Assembly: GCF_000192745.1 (NCBI RefSeq) | Contig: NC_015259.1 | Location: forward strand, 62,001 to 126,000 | DNA length: 64,000 nucleotides | Direction: 5' to 3' | Source of the DNA: Polymorphum gilvum SL003B-26A1 | GTDB taxonomy: Bacteria > Pseudomonadota > Alphaproteobacteria > Rhizobiales > Stappiaceae | Part shown: positions 26,839-37,931 of the stretch, in pieces | Layout of the letters: every line of letters begins with the position of its first letter | Position numbering within the stretch: position 1 is the stretch's first letter | Translations under genes and position numbers: made by a program | The notes under the pieces: model-generated | What the model was told of the DNA's origin: nothing | Databases searched by the model: none | Seen by the model: only the letters and a program-made list of their open reading frames with translations

Positions 26839-29437
26839 TCACGATCCTTTGCGGCACCACGATGATCTTGCGGGGCGGGCGCCCCTCCAGGGCCTTCTGG
26901 ACGAAGTCCTGCGCCAGAGTAGCCGCTTCGACCGCCTCGTTGGAAGCGTCGCGTGCGACGGCGATCTCGCCCTTCTTCTTGCCGTTGACCTGGATCGGCA
27001 GGACGATGGTGTCCTCGACCAGCAGGGTCTCGTCGGCGACCGGCCAGGCAGCCCTTGCGACGAGGCCGTCGCCGCCGAGTGCGGTCCAGCATTCCTCGGC
27101 CAGATGCGGCATCATCGGCGCGATCAGCAGGACCAGGCATTCGCAGGCCTCGCGCGCGGCATAGGCGGCGTCGGCGTCGTCGAGGCCGGCATGGACGACC
27201 TTGCCGATCTGGTTGACGAGCTCGTAGATGCGGGCGACGGCGCGGTTGAAGCCGAGGCCTTCGATGTCCCTGGACACCGCCGCGATGGTCTTGTGGGTGG
27301 CGCGGCGCAACTCGAGCGCGGCGGCGCCCATATCGGGCACGGCAGCGGCGCGCGGGTCGGTCTTCTCGGCGACCTCGGCGACCAGGCGCCAGGCGCGCTG
27401 GACGAAGCGCCAGGAGCCCTGAACGCCTTCCTCGGTCCAGATCACGTCGCGCTCGGGCGGCGAATCCGACAGCATGAACCAGCGCGCGGTGTCGGCGCCG
27501 TAGGTCTCGATGATGTCGGTCGGGTCGACGGTGTTCTTCTTCGACTTGGACATCTTCTCGATCGAGCCGATGGCGGCCGGCTTGCCGGTGGCGATCTCCA
27601 CGGCCGTGCGCGTGCCGTCGACATCTTCGAAACGCACCTCGACCGGGCTCAGCCACTGGCCGTCGGCGCTCCGGTAGGTCTCGTGGGTGACCATTCCCTG
27701 CGTAAACAGGCCCTTGAACGGCTCCTTGAGGTCAAGCGCGCCGACCTTCTGCATGGCGCGGGTGAAGAAGCGCGAATAGAGCAGGTGCAGGATCGCGTGC
27801 TCAATGCCGCCGATGTACTGGTCGACCGGCAGCCAGGCGTTGGCGGCCGCCGGATCGGTCGGCCTGTCGCAGTCCGGCGCGGTGAAGCGGGCGAAATACC
27901 AGGAACTGTCGACGAAGGTGTCCATCGTGTCGGTTTCGCGCTTCGCCGCGCCACCGCATTTCGGGCAGGAGCAGTCGCGCCAGGTCGGATGGCGATCGAG
28001 CGGATTACCCGGCTTGTCGAAATTGATGTCGTCCGGCAGCTGTACCGGCAGGTTCTCGTCCTTTTCCGGGACCACGCCGCAAGCGTCGCAGTGGATGACC
28101 GGGATCGGGCAGCCCCAGTAGCGCTGGCGCGAGATGCCCCAGTCGCGCAGGCGGTAGTTGACCTGGCGGGTCGCCTGCGGCGCGCCGTCGACGGTAACGG
28201 TCTCAAGCTTCTTCGCCACCGCTTCCTTTGCGTCGGCGATCGACATGCCGTCCATGAAGGCGGAGTTGAAGATGGTGCCGTCGTCGGTATAGGCCTCGTC
28301 GCCGATCTCGAAGCTGGCCGGGTCGGCGTCCTTCGGCAGCACCACGGGCTTGACCGGCAGCCCGTACTTGCGGGCGAAGTCGAGGTCGCGCTGGTCGTGG
28401 GCGGGGCAGGCGAAGATGGCGCCGGTGCCGTAGTCCATCAGGATGAAGTTGGCGATGTACACCGGCAGCTCGATGTCGGTATCGAGCGGATGGCGTACGC
28501 GCAGGCCGGTGTCTAGGCCCTTCTTCTCGGCGGTCTCGATGGCCTCGGCCGAGGTGCCGATGCGCCGGCAGTCCTCGATGAAGTCGCGTATACGCGGATC
28601 GCTCTCGGCGAGCTTCAGTGACACCGGATGGTCCGGCGACAGGCCCATGAAGGAGGCGCCGAACAGCGTATCCGGACGGGTGGTGAAGATCTCCAGCACC
28701 GTGTCGCCGGTCGGCGCCGGCGTGGCGAACTCGAAGCGCACGCGCAGGCCTTCCGAGCGGCCGATCCAGTTCTTCTGCATCAGCCGGACCTTGTCCGGCC
28801 AGCGGTCGAGCGTGTCGAGCGCGTCCAGCAGGTCCTCCGAATAGTCGGAGATCCTGAAGAACCACTGGGTCAGCTCGCGCTGCTCGACCAGGGCACCGGA
28901 GCGCCAACCGCGGCCGTCGATGACCTGCTCGTTGGCGAGCACGGTCATGTCGACCGGGTCCCAGTTGACCTTGGACTTCTTGCGGTAGACCAGGCCAGCC
29001 TCGAGAAATCGCAGGAACAGGCGTTGTTGCTGGGTGTAGTAGTCGACGTCGCAGGTGGCGAACTCTCGGCTCCAGTCGAGCGACAGGCCCATGATCTTGA
29101 GCTGGCCGCGCATGGCGGCGATGTTCTCGTAGGTCCAGTCCTTGGGATGGACCTTGTTCTGCATGGCCGCGTTCTCGGCCGGCATGCCGAAGGCGTCCCA
29201 ACCCATCGGGTGCAGCACGTTGAAGCCCCTGGCGCGCTTATAGCGGGCGACCACGTCGCCCATGGCGTAGTTGCGCACGTGGCCCATGTGGATGCGGCCG
29301 GACGGATAGGGAAACATCTCGAGGACATAGTACTTGTCGCGCGGGTCGTCGTTGGACGTCCTGAACACGTCGCCGTCTTCCCAGACCTTCTGCCAGCGCG
29401 CTTCCACTTCGCGTGCGTTGTAGCGTTCCGTTGCCAT
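26825..29437 (-). CDS. leuS: Leucyl-tRNA synthetase
   Basis: Charges tRNA-Leu. Class I signature HIGH appears as [12 protein letters not shown] (~43-54) and KMSKS as [13 protein letters not shown] (~620). The CP1 editing domain contains [19 protein letters not shown] and the zinc-like C-X2-C pairs CDACG and CPKCGG. The C-terminal anticodon domain ends [15 protein letters not shown]. The Met at 29437 is the family start; an upstream reading frame to 29503 adds non-homologous residues. 870 aa. First gene of the leuS-lptE-holA unit, divergent from the PLP homeostasis gene. Confidence 0.97.
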   Translation of the reverse strand: MATERYNAREVEARWQKVWEDGDVFRTSNDDPRDKYYVLEMFPYPSGRIHMGHVRNYAMGDVVARYKRARGFNVLHPMGWDAFGMPAENAAMQNKVHPKDWTYENIAAMRGQLKIMGLSLDWSREFATCDVDYYTQQQRLFLRFLEAGLVYRKKSKVNWDPVDMTVLANEQVIDGRGWRSGALVEQRELTQWFFRISDYSEDLLDALDTLDRWPDKVRLMQKNWIGRSEGLRVRFEFATPAPTGDTVLEIFTTRPDTLFGASFMGLSPDHPVSLKLAESDPRIRDFIEDCRRIGTSAEAIETAEKKGLDTGLRVRHPLDTDIELPVYIANFILMDYGTGAIFACPAHDQRDLDFARKYGLPVKPVVLPKDADPASFEIGDEAYTDDGTIFNSAFMDGMSIADAKEAVAKKLETVTVDGAPQATRQVNYRLRDWGISRQRYWGCPIPVIHCDACGVVPEKDENLPVQLPDDINFDKPGNPLDRHPTWRDCSCPKCGGAAKRETDTMDTFVDSSWYFARFTAPDCDRPTDPAAANAWLPVDQYIGGIEHAILHLLYSRFFTRAMQKVGALDLKEPFKGLFTQGMVTHETYRSADGQWLSPVEVRFEDVDGTRTAVEIATGKPAAIGSIEKMSKSKKNTVDPTDIIETYGADTARWFMLSDSPPERDVIWTEEGVQGSWRFVQRAWRLVAEVAEKTDPRAAAVPDMGAAALELRRATHKTIAAVSRDIEGLGFNRAVARIYELVNQIGKVVHAGLDDADAAYAAREACECLVLLIAPMMPHLAEECWTALGGDGLVARAAWPVADETLLVEDTIVLPIQVNGKKKGEIAVARDASNEAVEAATLAQDFVQKALEGRPPRKIIVVPQRIVNVVA

Positions 29438-29652
29438 CAAACTCGCCGTTCCATCGTGCGCCCCGCGGGGCGCCTTCCAAACAAATGCCTGGCGGACTGT
29501 CACCAGAATTTCCCTTCAGGGTCAACATGAATGGCGGGGAAAAGCGCGGCATTTCGGCCCTGCGCCGGCGCGCTCTTGCCATCCGGCCCCAGCCGGTCCT
29601 ATCAGACGTCGTGGACGGCGCCGGCGGCGCGCGGCGAAGACGGGAGACGGCG

Positions 29653-30327
29653 ATGGCAGAAACGGCAACCGACAGACTGACCTGCGTGACGGCCGAGATC
29701 CGAGCCGCGGAGGCCGAATACGGCCGAGCGGCCGGGTCGGTGACGGTGATCGCCGTGTCCAAGACCTTTTCCGGCGAGGAGATCCGGCCCGTGCTCGCGG
29801 CCGGCCAGCGGGTGTTCGGCGAGAACCGCGTGCAGGAGGCGATGGCCAAGTGGCCCGGGCTGCGCGCCGATTTTCCCGGCATCGAATTGCACCTGATCGG
29901 ACCGCTGCAGTCGAACAAGGCGAAGGAGGCGGTCGCCATCTTCGATGTCATCCACACGGTCGACCGGGAAAAGATCGCGCGGGCGCTGAAGTCGGAGATG
30001 GATCGCCAGGGCCGACATCTGCCGTGCTTCGTCCAGGTCAACACCGGCGAGGAGGCGCAGAAGGCCGGCATCGCGCCGGCGCAGACCGATGCCTTCGTCG
30101 CCTTCTGCCGCGACGAGGTCGGGCTCGACGTGGCCGGGCTGATGTGCATCCCGCCGGTCGAGGAGGCGCCTGGGCCGCATTTCGCCCTGCTGCAGAAGAT
30201 CGCGGCGCGCAACGGCCTCGCGCAGTTGTCGATGGGCATGTCGTCGGACTTTCCGATCGCCGTCGGCTTCGGCGCGACCCACGTCAGGGTCGGTTCGGCG
30301 ATCTTCGGCAGCCGCGACTATGGCTGA
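29653..30327 (+). CDS. Pyridoxal phosphate homeostasis protein (YggS/PROSC)
   Basis: Small fold-type III PLP-binding protein that buffers vitamin B6; no enzymatic reaction is established. PLP-Lys is in VIAVSKTFSGEEI (~36). Then come GENRVQEA, the phosphate and ring contacts ELHLIGPLQSNK, FVQVNTGEEAQKAG, and LSMGMSSDFPIAVGFGATHVRVGSAIFG. 224 aa from the ATG at 29653, which follows GGGAGA. Single gene between leuS and the palindrome-controlled unknown gene. Confidence 0.94.
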   Translation: MAETATDRLTCVTAEIRAAEAEYGRAAGSVTVIAVSKTFSGEEIRPVLAAGQRVFGENRVQEAMAKWPGLRADFPGIELHLIGPLQSNKAKEAVAIFDVIHTVDREKIARALKSEMDRQGRHLPCFVQVNTGEEAQKAGIAPAQTDAFVAFCRDEVGLDVAGLMCIPPVEEAPGPHFALLQKIAARNGLAQLSMGMSSDFPIAVGFGATHVRVGSAIFGSRDYG

Positions 30328-30396
30328 ACGGTTCGGCATCGCCACCGGCGCGAACCGGCCGTAAGCCTCTTGATGCGCGCATAAGCTGTATCTCGA

Positions 30397-30425
30397 TTGA
30401 TATTCTTCCTGCCGTAGCGTAATTT
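30397..30425 (+). promoter_or_regulatory. Predicted promoter of the unknown 109-aa gene
   Basis: TTGATA, a 17-bp spacer and TAATTT, followed by a transcription start region covered by a perfect palindrome. The ATG is about 45 bp further on. Confidence 0.5.
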
Positions 30426-30440
30426 TTACATCGTAAAAAT
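30422..30440. promoter_or_regulatory. Perfect palindromic operator
   Basis: ATTTTTAC-ATC-GTAAAAAT is a perfect inverted repeat with 8-bp arms. It overlaps the -10 element and the expected start site of the next gene, a position typical of a repressor operator. An AT-only arm pattern is unusual in this GC-rich DNA. Confidence 0.6.
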
Positions 30441-30467
30441 ATCGTATCAGTCCAGGGAGAACTCGAA

Positions 30468-30797
30468 ATGTCAAACCAATGCCGAAACTGGCAAGCGTGG
30501 CTGAACACCATGCCGCCGCCGCCGGACGAACTACATGTCGTGGGCGACGTCATCGTCGGAAATCCTGGAATTTCAGCGCATCTGACCATGCGAGAGCCAC
30601 AGGGCAGCAACCCGGCCGTGCTGCTGCTTGACCTTCATCTCGTCCAGCAGCCGGGCATGTGGCTGCAGGTGATGACCTGCGTGCAGGCACGGTTCGACCG
30701 GGTCCTCACCCCGGAAAGCACCCGTCCCACGTCGGTGGAAATCTTCCAGGACGGGACCCGTATTGCCCTGATCGACACCATCGACGTGGTCAGCTGA
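30468..30797 (+). CDS. Unknown soluble protein (109 aa)
   Basis: I know no function for it. The start at 30468 follows CAGGGAGAAC. The protein has a Trp/Pro-rich N-terminus (CRNWQAWLNTMPPPPDELHVVG), then alternating strands (ISAHLTMREPQG, AVLLLDLHLVQQPGMW, VQARFDRVL, SVEIFQDGTRIALIDTI) suggesting a small all-beta fold. There is no signal peptide or membrane segment. One Cys pair (Cys5, Cys70) is not in a motif. It stands alone behind a promoter with a palindromic operator, so it is probably regulated separately. Confidence 0.75.
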   Translation: MSNQCRNWQAWLNTMPPPPDELHVVGDVIVGNPGISAHLTMREPQGSNPAVLLLDLHLVQQPGMWLQVMTCVQARFDRVLTPESTRPTSVEIFQDGTRIALIDTIDVVS

Positions 30798-30842
30798 CCA
30801 GGCTGACGACCGGCAAAGCGACAGGCTAGGCGACAGACGCGG

Positions 30843-31397
30843 TCACGGTGCCCACAGGGCCGGCTGTCGCCAGGGTTCGGGCACGGCCAGGGTGCCGCGC
30901 AGAGGCGATCCCGGCCGCCCGGTGTCGCCGAGGCCGAGCGACTGCCAAGCGTCGTGCCATTCCTCGGGCAGCGGATAGGGCGGCTGGACACCGCGCTCCG
31001 GCTCGAAGCCGAAGCGGCCGTAGTAGGCCGGATCGCCGAGCACGAAGACCCGGGTGACGCCGGCTTCGGCAAGTCGCCTCACCCCTTCGCGGACCAGGGC
31101 GCGGCCGAGGCCCTGCCTCTGCCAGGCGGGCGCTACGGCGAGCGGGGCGAGCATCGACAGCCGTTCGGCCGTTCCCGCGAGACTGCAGGGCGTGAAGGCA
31201 ACATGACCGACCAGGTCGGGGGCAGGCTCCGCGGAGGCCGCCGCCGCGACCAGCGACAGAACGCCTTCCCCATGGTCCAGCAGGTCACGCACGACGGGCA
31301 ACAGGTCCTCGTCGGGGAACGCCTGCGGATAGAGGGTCTCGATCGCCGCGCGGTCGGCTGGCCTGCTGGGGCGGATGTCAAAACGGTCGGCGGTCAT
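30843..31397 (-). CDS. GNAT-family N-acetyltransferase
   Basis: Acetyl-CoA-dependent acetyltransferase of the YhbS-like type. The N-terminus FDIRPSRPADRAAIETLYPQAF is typical of GNAT proteins. The acetyl-CoA-binding motif A is LAPLAVAPAWQRQGLGRALVREGVRR (Q/R-x-x-G-x-G/A as RQGLGRA, ~100-106). VFVLGDPAYYGRFGFEP follows, the usual YhbS-type tail. The Met at 31397 gives 184 aa; a longer frame upstream has no GNAT-like sequence. Divergent from acs across 249 bp. Its substrate cannot be predicted. Confidence 0.88.
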   Translation of the reverse strand: MTADRFDIRPSRPADRAAIETLYPQAFPDEDLLPVVRDLLDHGEGVLSLVAAAASAEPAPDLVGHVAFTPCSLAGTAERLSMLAPLAVAPAWQRQGLGRALVREGVRRLAEAGVTRVFVLGDPAYYGRFGFEPERGVQPPYPLPEEWHDAWQSLGLGDTGRPGSPLRGTLAVPEPWRQPALWAP

Positions 31398-31646
31398 GTC
31401 CGGGTCGGTGTCCTTGTTTGTGCGGCGCGAGAATAGGGCAAACCGGCGCCGAACCCAATCGCCGCGGTCGATCCCGACGACCTGTCGCCGGTGTCGCATT
31501 GTCCGGCTTCGACAAAGGTTTACGCCTACGAAAGTTCGAGCGATCCCTTATGGACGCTGCGAAATTGGATCCGCATAATGCCCGCGAAACGGGTGACCTC
31601 GCCGAAGGGGCGACGGCACGCGACCCGGATGTGTGGGAGGAATGGG

Positions 31647-33584
<1,938 letters not shown>

Positions 33585-33618
33585 CGAACCGCAGCCATCT
33601 GGTTGGACACAAGAGCAT

Positions 33619-33640
33619 AGGCCCGCCACCCGGCGGGCCT
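33619..33640 (+). terminator. acs: Hairpin terminator after acs
   Basis: AGGCCCGCC-ACCC-GGCGGGCCT, a 9-bp perfect stem 35 bp after the acs stop. The downstream tail is CCAGCTTG, not a T-run, so termination may be weak. Confidence 0.5.
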
Positions 33641-33767
33641 CCAGCTTGTCGGCAGACTTGCAGCCTCTCCGCTGTCATTGCGGCCAAGCATGAGCTGCGA
33701 GCCACAACCGGAGAACCACGGTGGCGATGATGTCACTGAAGGAGACCGGGAGGTCCCCGGCTCACCG

Positions 33768-33799
33768 ATCCCGCATCTGCGCTTCGCTGCGTGCGGGAT
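33768..33799. repeat. REP-like palindrome
   Basis: ATCCCGCA and TGCGGGAT flank 16 nt (TCTGCGCTTCGCTGCG), followed by GACG. It resembles the extragenic palindromes ending CGGGATGACG that are scattered in many alphaproteobacterial genomes. Only one copy is in this window, so repetition is inferred. Confidence 0.4.
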
Positions 33800-33829
33800 G
33801 ACGTGCGTGGAGGGGTGTCAGCGGTCAGC

Positions 33830-33851
33830 AGGCCCGCCACCTGGCGGGCCT
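33830..33851 (+). terminator. Second hairpin with T-rich tail
   Basis: AGGCCCGCC-ACCT-GGCGGGCCT followed by TCTTCGTTTG. It differs from the acs hairpin by one loop base. The T-rich side is on the plus strand, so it terminates rightward transcription reaching the tadG-like gene. Confidence 0.55.
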
Positions 33852-33870
33852 TCTTCGTTTGCGGGGGAGT

Positions 33871-35235
33871 CTACTTCGACAGGTAGATGTTCTGGATCTT
33901 GTTGGCGATCTTGGCGAAGGCGGCGATCAGCTCGCTGTCGCTGGTCGCCATGAAGAAGGTTTCCTTGGTGCTGCTGGCGCAGTCCTTCATGACCTTGGCG
34001 CCGGCCGAATTGGCGTTGCTGCCGAAGTAGATCGAATAGACCTGGATGCCGGTCTGCTTGATCGCGGCGCACAGGGTCTTGGCGCGGGTCGATGAGACGT
34101 TGCTGTAGCCCGCGGCCTCGCTGTAGGCGGTCCAGACGTAGGAGCTGTCGCACACCTGCTCCCACTTGAAGGTGGACCAGTTGAATTGCCACTTGCAGTT
34201 CGATTGCGCCGTCGCCTTGTCGTAATACTCGTTGAAATCGCCGTCGGTCATGATGAGGGCGAACTTGAGGATGTCACTGTCCGTATAGGAACCGGGCACG
34301 CTGTCGTTCGGCCACAGGTTGGACCATTTGGGCGACAGGGCGTACCAGCCCCAGGCGATGCCGGTCTGGCCGGCCGTACGGCCGTTGTCCTTCAGCTTGC
34401 TGATCGCCGAGGTCAGCGTGTTGCGCTTGGAGGTCAGCGGTTCCATCTGCGGCGTCGAGGCGCAGCTGTTGGAGCCACCGCCGAAGAATTCCGAACTCGT
34501 GCCGTTATAGTTGTAGGTCGCGTCGGTGTATTTCTCGTTGCCCATGCGTTCGGTGACGCAGTTCTGCGTGCCGGCGTCGCCGTTGCTGACCTTGGGGGCG
34601 TATTCGCCGAGGTTGACGCCCTGGCTGTAGGGAACGAGCGCGATGCGGACCTTGCTGGCGCTCTTCTTGGTGCCGTCCGGTATCAGGATGTCGACCACGG
34701 ACTGCGCCGCCGTGCGCAGGGAGGCCATGCTGTTCCTCATCGATCCGGTCACGTCGACGACCATCGCCAGTTCGACGTCAAAGCGCGAGTAGGTGGCGTC
34801 GGCGGAGGCGGCGATGGCGACATTCTCGGGGCCGAGGCCGCCGACATGGATGAAATAGGTCGGCACCAGCGCGGTGGCGGTCGCCGAGATGGTGCCGGCG
34901 TCGGGGTCGAGGACATAGGTGAGATCGCCCAGCGTGGCGCCGCTCAGGCCGGCGCTCGCCATGTTGGCGGCGAAGGCGTCCTTGATCGCCTTGTCGAGTT
35001 CGCTGTCGGTCATAATGCTGACGGACAGCTGGCGCGCGACCGCGAGCACGGCTGCGTCGAGGGCATGGGAAATCGACGCGCGCAGCATGATGGCGCGCCC
35101 GTAGTCGAGGCCGGCGCCGCCGATCACCACCATCAGGGCAACGAGAACGCCCACCATCGGCAGGATCGAGGCGCGCGCGTCCCGGCCGAAGGCGGCGAGC
35201 CGCGCAGGGAGGCGGCGGAGGACGAGAGGCAGCAT
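33871..35235 (-). CDS. TadG-like pilus-assembly protein with von Willebrand A domain
   Basis: Membrane-anchored exported protein (454 aa). The N-terminal TadE/G-like segment DARASILPMVGVLVALMVV (residues ~19-37) is a single membrane anchor followed by GLDYGRAIMLRASISHALDAAVLA, as in TadG. A vWA domain follows, with the MIDAS-type DVTGSM (~160) and FALIMTDGDFNEYYD (~325). The C-terminal SDSELIAAFAKIANKIQNIYLSK closes the domain. In Tad systems such proteins are minor pseudopilin-associated factors, but no other tad/cpa gene is in the window. The start at 35235 has no competitor nearby. Confidence 0.85.
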   Translation of the reverse strand: MLPLVLRRLPARLAAFGRDARASILPMVGVLVALMVVIGGAGLDYGRAIMLRASISHALDAAVLAVARQLSVSIMTDSELDKAIKDAFAANMASAGLSGATLGDLTYVLDPDAGTISATATALVPTYFIHVGGLGPENVAIAASADATYSRFDVELAMVVDVTGSMRNSMASLRTAAQSVVDILIPDGTKKSASKVRIALVPYSQGVNLGEYAPKVSNGDAGTQNCVTERMGNEKYTDATYNYNGTSSEFFGGGSNSCASTPQMEPLTSKRNTLTSAISKLKDNGRTAGQTGIAWGWYALSPKWSNLWPNDSVPGSYTDSDILKFALIMTDGDFNEYYDKATAQSNCKWQFNWSTFKWEQVCDSSYVWTAYSEAAGYSNVSSTRAKTLCAAIKQTGIQVYSIYFGSNANSAGAKVMKDCASSTKETFFMATSDSELIAAFAKIANKIQNIYLSK

Positions 35236-35378
35236 GCGAGGACTCCGAGTGACTGATCGGCCGCGATCATGGCGGAACAGTCTTCGAAATCCCTAAAATT
35301 CGAGCCAAATACGGAAGGGTTCTGACGGCGTGGTTTATGCAGCCTTAAGCCGGTCGCAGAAACCCGGGGGCTTTGCCG

Positions 35379-35972
35379 TCACGGTTCCAGTTCGGTGTCC
35401 CAGTAGAGAAAGTCGAGCCAGCTGTCGTGCAGGTAGTTGGGCGGGAAGGCGCGGCCGTTGTTGTGCAGGTCCTGGATGGTGGGCTGGAACGGCATGTGCA
35501 TCGGCCACATGTCGAGCTGCTCGCACGACTTGTTGGCCTTGCGCAGGTTGCACGGGGAGCAGGCGGTGATCACGTTCTGCCAGGTGGTCTGGCCGCCCCG
35601 GGAGCGGGGAATCAGGTGATCAAAGGTCAGGTCTTCCTTCGAGCCGCAGTACTGACACTGGAACTTGTCGCGGAGGAAGACGTTGAAGCGCGTGAAGGCC
35701 GGGTGGCGGGAGGGCTTGACGAAGGTCTTGAGGGAAACAACGCTGGGCAGGCGGAACTCGAAGCTCGGACTTCGGACCAGGGTGTCGTATTCGGACACGA
35801 TGTTGACCCGGTCCAGGAAGACGGCCTTGACGGCGTCCTGCCAGGACCACAGGGACAGCGGATAATAGCTCAGCGGCCGGTAATCCGCATTCAGCACCAA
35901 CGCCGGATGGGCGCCCGGCGAAACGGCTATCGTCACCTTCGGCTCCTCATGCCCGAACGAAGGGACCGGCAT
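35379..35972 (-). CDS. HNH endonuclease-family protein
   Basis: 197-aa protein with an HNH nuclease domain. Zinc and catalytic pattern: CQYCGSKEDLTFDHLIPRS (~103-121, first CXXC and the catalytic His in DHL), RGGQTTWQNVITACSPCN (~122-139; Asn and second CXXC). The N-terminal ~90 residues (ALVLNADYRPLSYYPLSLW, RVNIVSEYDT) belong to a widespread HNH subfamily of free-standing proteins found as single genes in many alphaproteobacteria. The actual DNA target is unknown. It is not linked to a methylase or other defence genes here. Confidence 0.9.
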   Translation of the reverse strand: MPVPSFGHEEPKVTIAVSPGAHPALVLNADYRPLSYYPLSLWSWQDAVKAVFLDRVNIVSEYDTLVRSPSFEFRLPSVVSLKTFVKPSRHPAFTRFNVFLRDKFQCQYCGSKEDLTFDHLIPRSRGGQTTWQNVITACSPCNLRKANKSCEQLDMWPMHMPFQPTIQDLHNNGRAFPPNYLHDSWLDFLYWDTELEP

Positions 35973-36013
35973 CGGTGATCCGATACCGGGATCAGCCTTC
36001 CTCTGCTGGAGAT

Positions 36014-36043
36014 ATAGTAGAGCCGAGGTGACACTCTTGTGAA
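36014..36043 (-). promoter_or_regulatory. Possible promoter of the HNH gene
   Basis: On the minus strand TTCACA, an 18-bp spacer and TACTAT, about 42 bp before the HNH start codon. Confidence 0.35.
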
Positions 36044-36179
36044 GCCCGCAAAACGAACAGGAGCGAGCGGCGCGGCAGCATGCCGCGAGGGCCCGGCGGG
36101 CTCCGGCAGGTCACTGGCGGCAAAGGGAAAATCGGGGCTGTCGGCAGATCCGCGCGAGGCCTTGTGCCGGCAAACGGAA

Positions 36180-36202
36180 ACGGGCGCCGCAAGGGCGCCC
36201 GT
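36180..36202 (-). terminator. leuC: Terminator after leuC
   Basis: ACGGGCGCC and GGCGCCCGT form a 9-bp stem with a 5-nt loop; on the minus strand TTTCCGTTTG follows. It is 24 bp after the leuC stop. Confidence 0.6.
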
Positions 36203-36226
36203 GCAGTGCGGCGAGAACTGGGCGAA

Positions 36227-37654
36227 TCAGGCCTTCGGCCACTCGCGGATGTCGACGAAACGGCCGGCGATGGCGGCGGCCGCGGCCATGGCCGGCGACA
36301 CCAGATGGGTGCGGCCCTTGAAGCCCTGGCGGCCCTCGAAGTTGCGGTTCGAGGTCGAGGCGCAGCGCTCGCCCGGCTTCAGCTTGTCGGCATTCATTGC
36401 CAGGCACATGGAGCAGCCCGGCTCGCGCCATTCGAAGCCGGCAGCCTTGAAGACCTTGTCCAGGCCCTCGGTCTCCGCCTGTTCCTTGACCAGGCCGGAG
36501 CCCGGCACGACCATGGCGCGGATGCCGTCCTTGACCTTGCGGTCGCCGACCACGGCGGCGGCGGCGCGCAGATCCTCGATGCGGCCGTTGGTGCACGACC
36601 CGATGAACACCACGTCGAGCGGGATGTCGGTGATCTTCGTGCCCGGTGTCAGGCCCATGTATTCCAGCGCACGCCACTTGGAGGCGCGGCGGTTCTCGTC
36701 CTCGATGTCGTCCGGGTTCGGCACCACGCCCTGGACCGAGACCACGTCCTCGGGCGACGAGCCCCAGGTGACGATCGGCGGCAGGTTGGCTGCGTCGAGT
36801 TCGACGATCTTGTCGAAGTGAGCGCCCGGATCGGAGTGCAGGGTTTTCCAGTAGGCGACGGCGCGGTCCCAGGCCTCGCCGGTCGGCGCCTTCGGACGGC
36901 CCTTGATGTAGGCGAAGGTTTTCTCGTCCGGCGCGATCAGGCCGGCGCGGGCGCCGCCTTCGATCGACATGTTGCAGACGGTCATGCGGCCTTCCATCGA
37001 CAGCGACCGGATCGCCTCGCCGGCGTATTCCATGACGTAGCCGGTGCCGCCGGCGGTGCCGATCTCGCCGATGATGGCCAGAATGATGTCCTTGGCGGTG
37101 ACCCCTTCGGGCAGGGTGCCGTCCACCTGGATCAGCATGTTCTTTGCCTTCTTCTGGATCAGCGTCTGGGTGGCCAGGACGTGCTCCACTTCCGAGGTGC
37201 CGATGCCGTGGGCGAGCGCGCCGAAGGCGCCGTGGGTCGAGGTGTGGCTGTCGCCACAGACGATGGTCATGCCTGGCAGGGTGAAGCCCTGCTCGGGACC
37301 GACGATGTGAACGATGCCCTGACGATGGTCGAGCTCGCTGTAGTATTCGACGCCAAAGTCGCGGGCATTGTCGGCCAGCGTCTGCACCTGCAATGCCGAT
37401 TCCGGATCGTCGATGCCGTGGCTGCGGTCGGTCGTCGGCACGTTGTGGTCGACGACGGCGAGCGTCTTGCCCGGCTGGCGCACCTTGCGCCCACTCATGC
37501 GCAGGCCTTCGAAGGCCTGCGGGCTGGTCACCTCATGAACGAGATGGCGGTCGATGTAGAGCAGGCAGGTGCCGTCGTCCTGGGTGTCGACGACATGATC
37601 GTCCCAGATCTTGTCGTAGAGGGTCTTCGGTGCCGTCTTCGAGGGCTGCGTCAT
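36227..37654 (-). CDS. leuC: 3-isopropylmalate dehydratase large subunit
   Basis: Aconitase-family subunit that isomerises 2- to 3-isopropylmalate in leucine synthesis, working with LeuD (not in the window). Conserved [36 protein letters not shown] and the three cluster cysteines in FIGSCTNGR (~352) and [11 protein letters not shown] (~415-420) are visible, so the [4Fe-4S] site is intact. C-terminal [24 protein letters not shown] is typical. 475 aa, normal. Transcribed alone, downstream of rplS on the same strand but separated by the rplS terminator. Confidence 0.97.
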   Translation of the reverse strand: MTQPSKTAPKTLYDKIWDDHVVDTQDDGTCLLYIDRHLVHEVTSPQAFEGLRMSGRKVRQPGKTLAVVDHNVPTTDRSHGIDDPESALQVQTLADNARDFGVEYYSELDHRQGIVHIVGPEQGFTLPGMTIVCGDSHTSTHGAFGALAHGIGTSEVEHVLATQTLIQKKAKNMLIQVDGTLPEGVTAKDIILAIIGEIGTAGGTGYVMEYAGEAIRSLSMEGRMTVCNMSIEGGARAGLIAPDEKTFAYIKGRPKAPTGEAWDRAVAYWKTLHSDPGAHFDKIVELDAANLPPIVTWGSSPEDVVSVQGVVPNPDDIEDENRRASKWRALEYMGLTPGTKITDIPLDVVFIGSCTNGRIEDLRAAAAVVGDRKVKDGIRAMVVPGSGLVKEQAETEGLDKVFKAAGFEWREPGCSMCLAMNADKLKPGERCASTSNRNFEGRQGFKGRTHLVSPAMAAAAAIAGRFVDIREWPKA

Positions 37655-37767
37655 CGGGTGTCTCCTGAAACCGGGACAGGCCTTGGTGTCTCGTGCCGGA
37701 TCGGGCCGGTGCCTGTTTCCCGTTGCCGAAACCGGTGCCCGGGGCGCGGTCTCGCATGTCCAGCCTT

Positions 37768-37796
37768 CAATGACTCGAAGATGACCTTACGGTCAA
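37768..37796 (-). promoter_or_regulatory. leuC: Possible leuC promoter with upstream inverted repeat
   Basis: On the minus strand TTGACC, 17 bp and TCATTG, about 110 bp before the leuC start. An inverted repeat GTTGA-N7-TCAAC (37818-37834) lies 21 bp upstream of the -35 and could bind a regulator. Confidence 0.35.
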
Positions 37797-37878
37797 GCGC
37801 GTTCAAGGACGCGAACCGTTGAGCTTTGTTCAACTGCGCTTGACGGCGGCAGCGCGTGCCGCCGGTCCGCAGGCAACG

Positions 37879-37904
37879 AAAAAGGCGGCCCGGACAGGCC
37901 GCCT
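37879..37904 (-). terminator. rplS: Rho-independent terminator after rplS
   Basis: AGGCGGCC-TGTCCG-GGCCGCCT followed by TTTT on the minus strand, 27 bp after the rplS stop. A textbook intrinsic terminator. Confidence 0.85.
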
Positions 37905-37931
37905 CTCCAAATCTTCCGCTGGTGCCGAATC

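Larger units (their letters stand above)
33585..33870. other. acs-tadG intergenic region with three hairpins
   Basis: 286 bp between convergent genes. It holds two near-identical hairpins (33619-33640 and 33830-33851) and a third inverted repeat (33768-33799). No reading frame in it resembles a gene. Confidence 0.6.

Noticed and set aside
26822-28516. Open frame of about 560 codons antisense to leuS
   Set aside because: Same cause: antisense shadow of a conserved gene, with no ribosome binding site or motif.
35379-35972. HNH protein as part of a defence system
   Set aside because: It belongs to a free-standing HNH subfamily and no methylase, helicase or other defence gene is adjacent.
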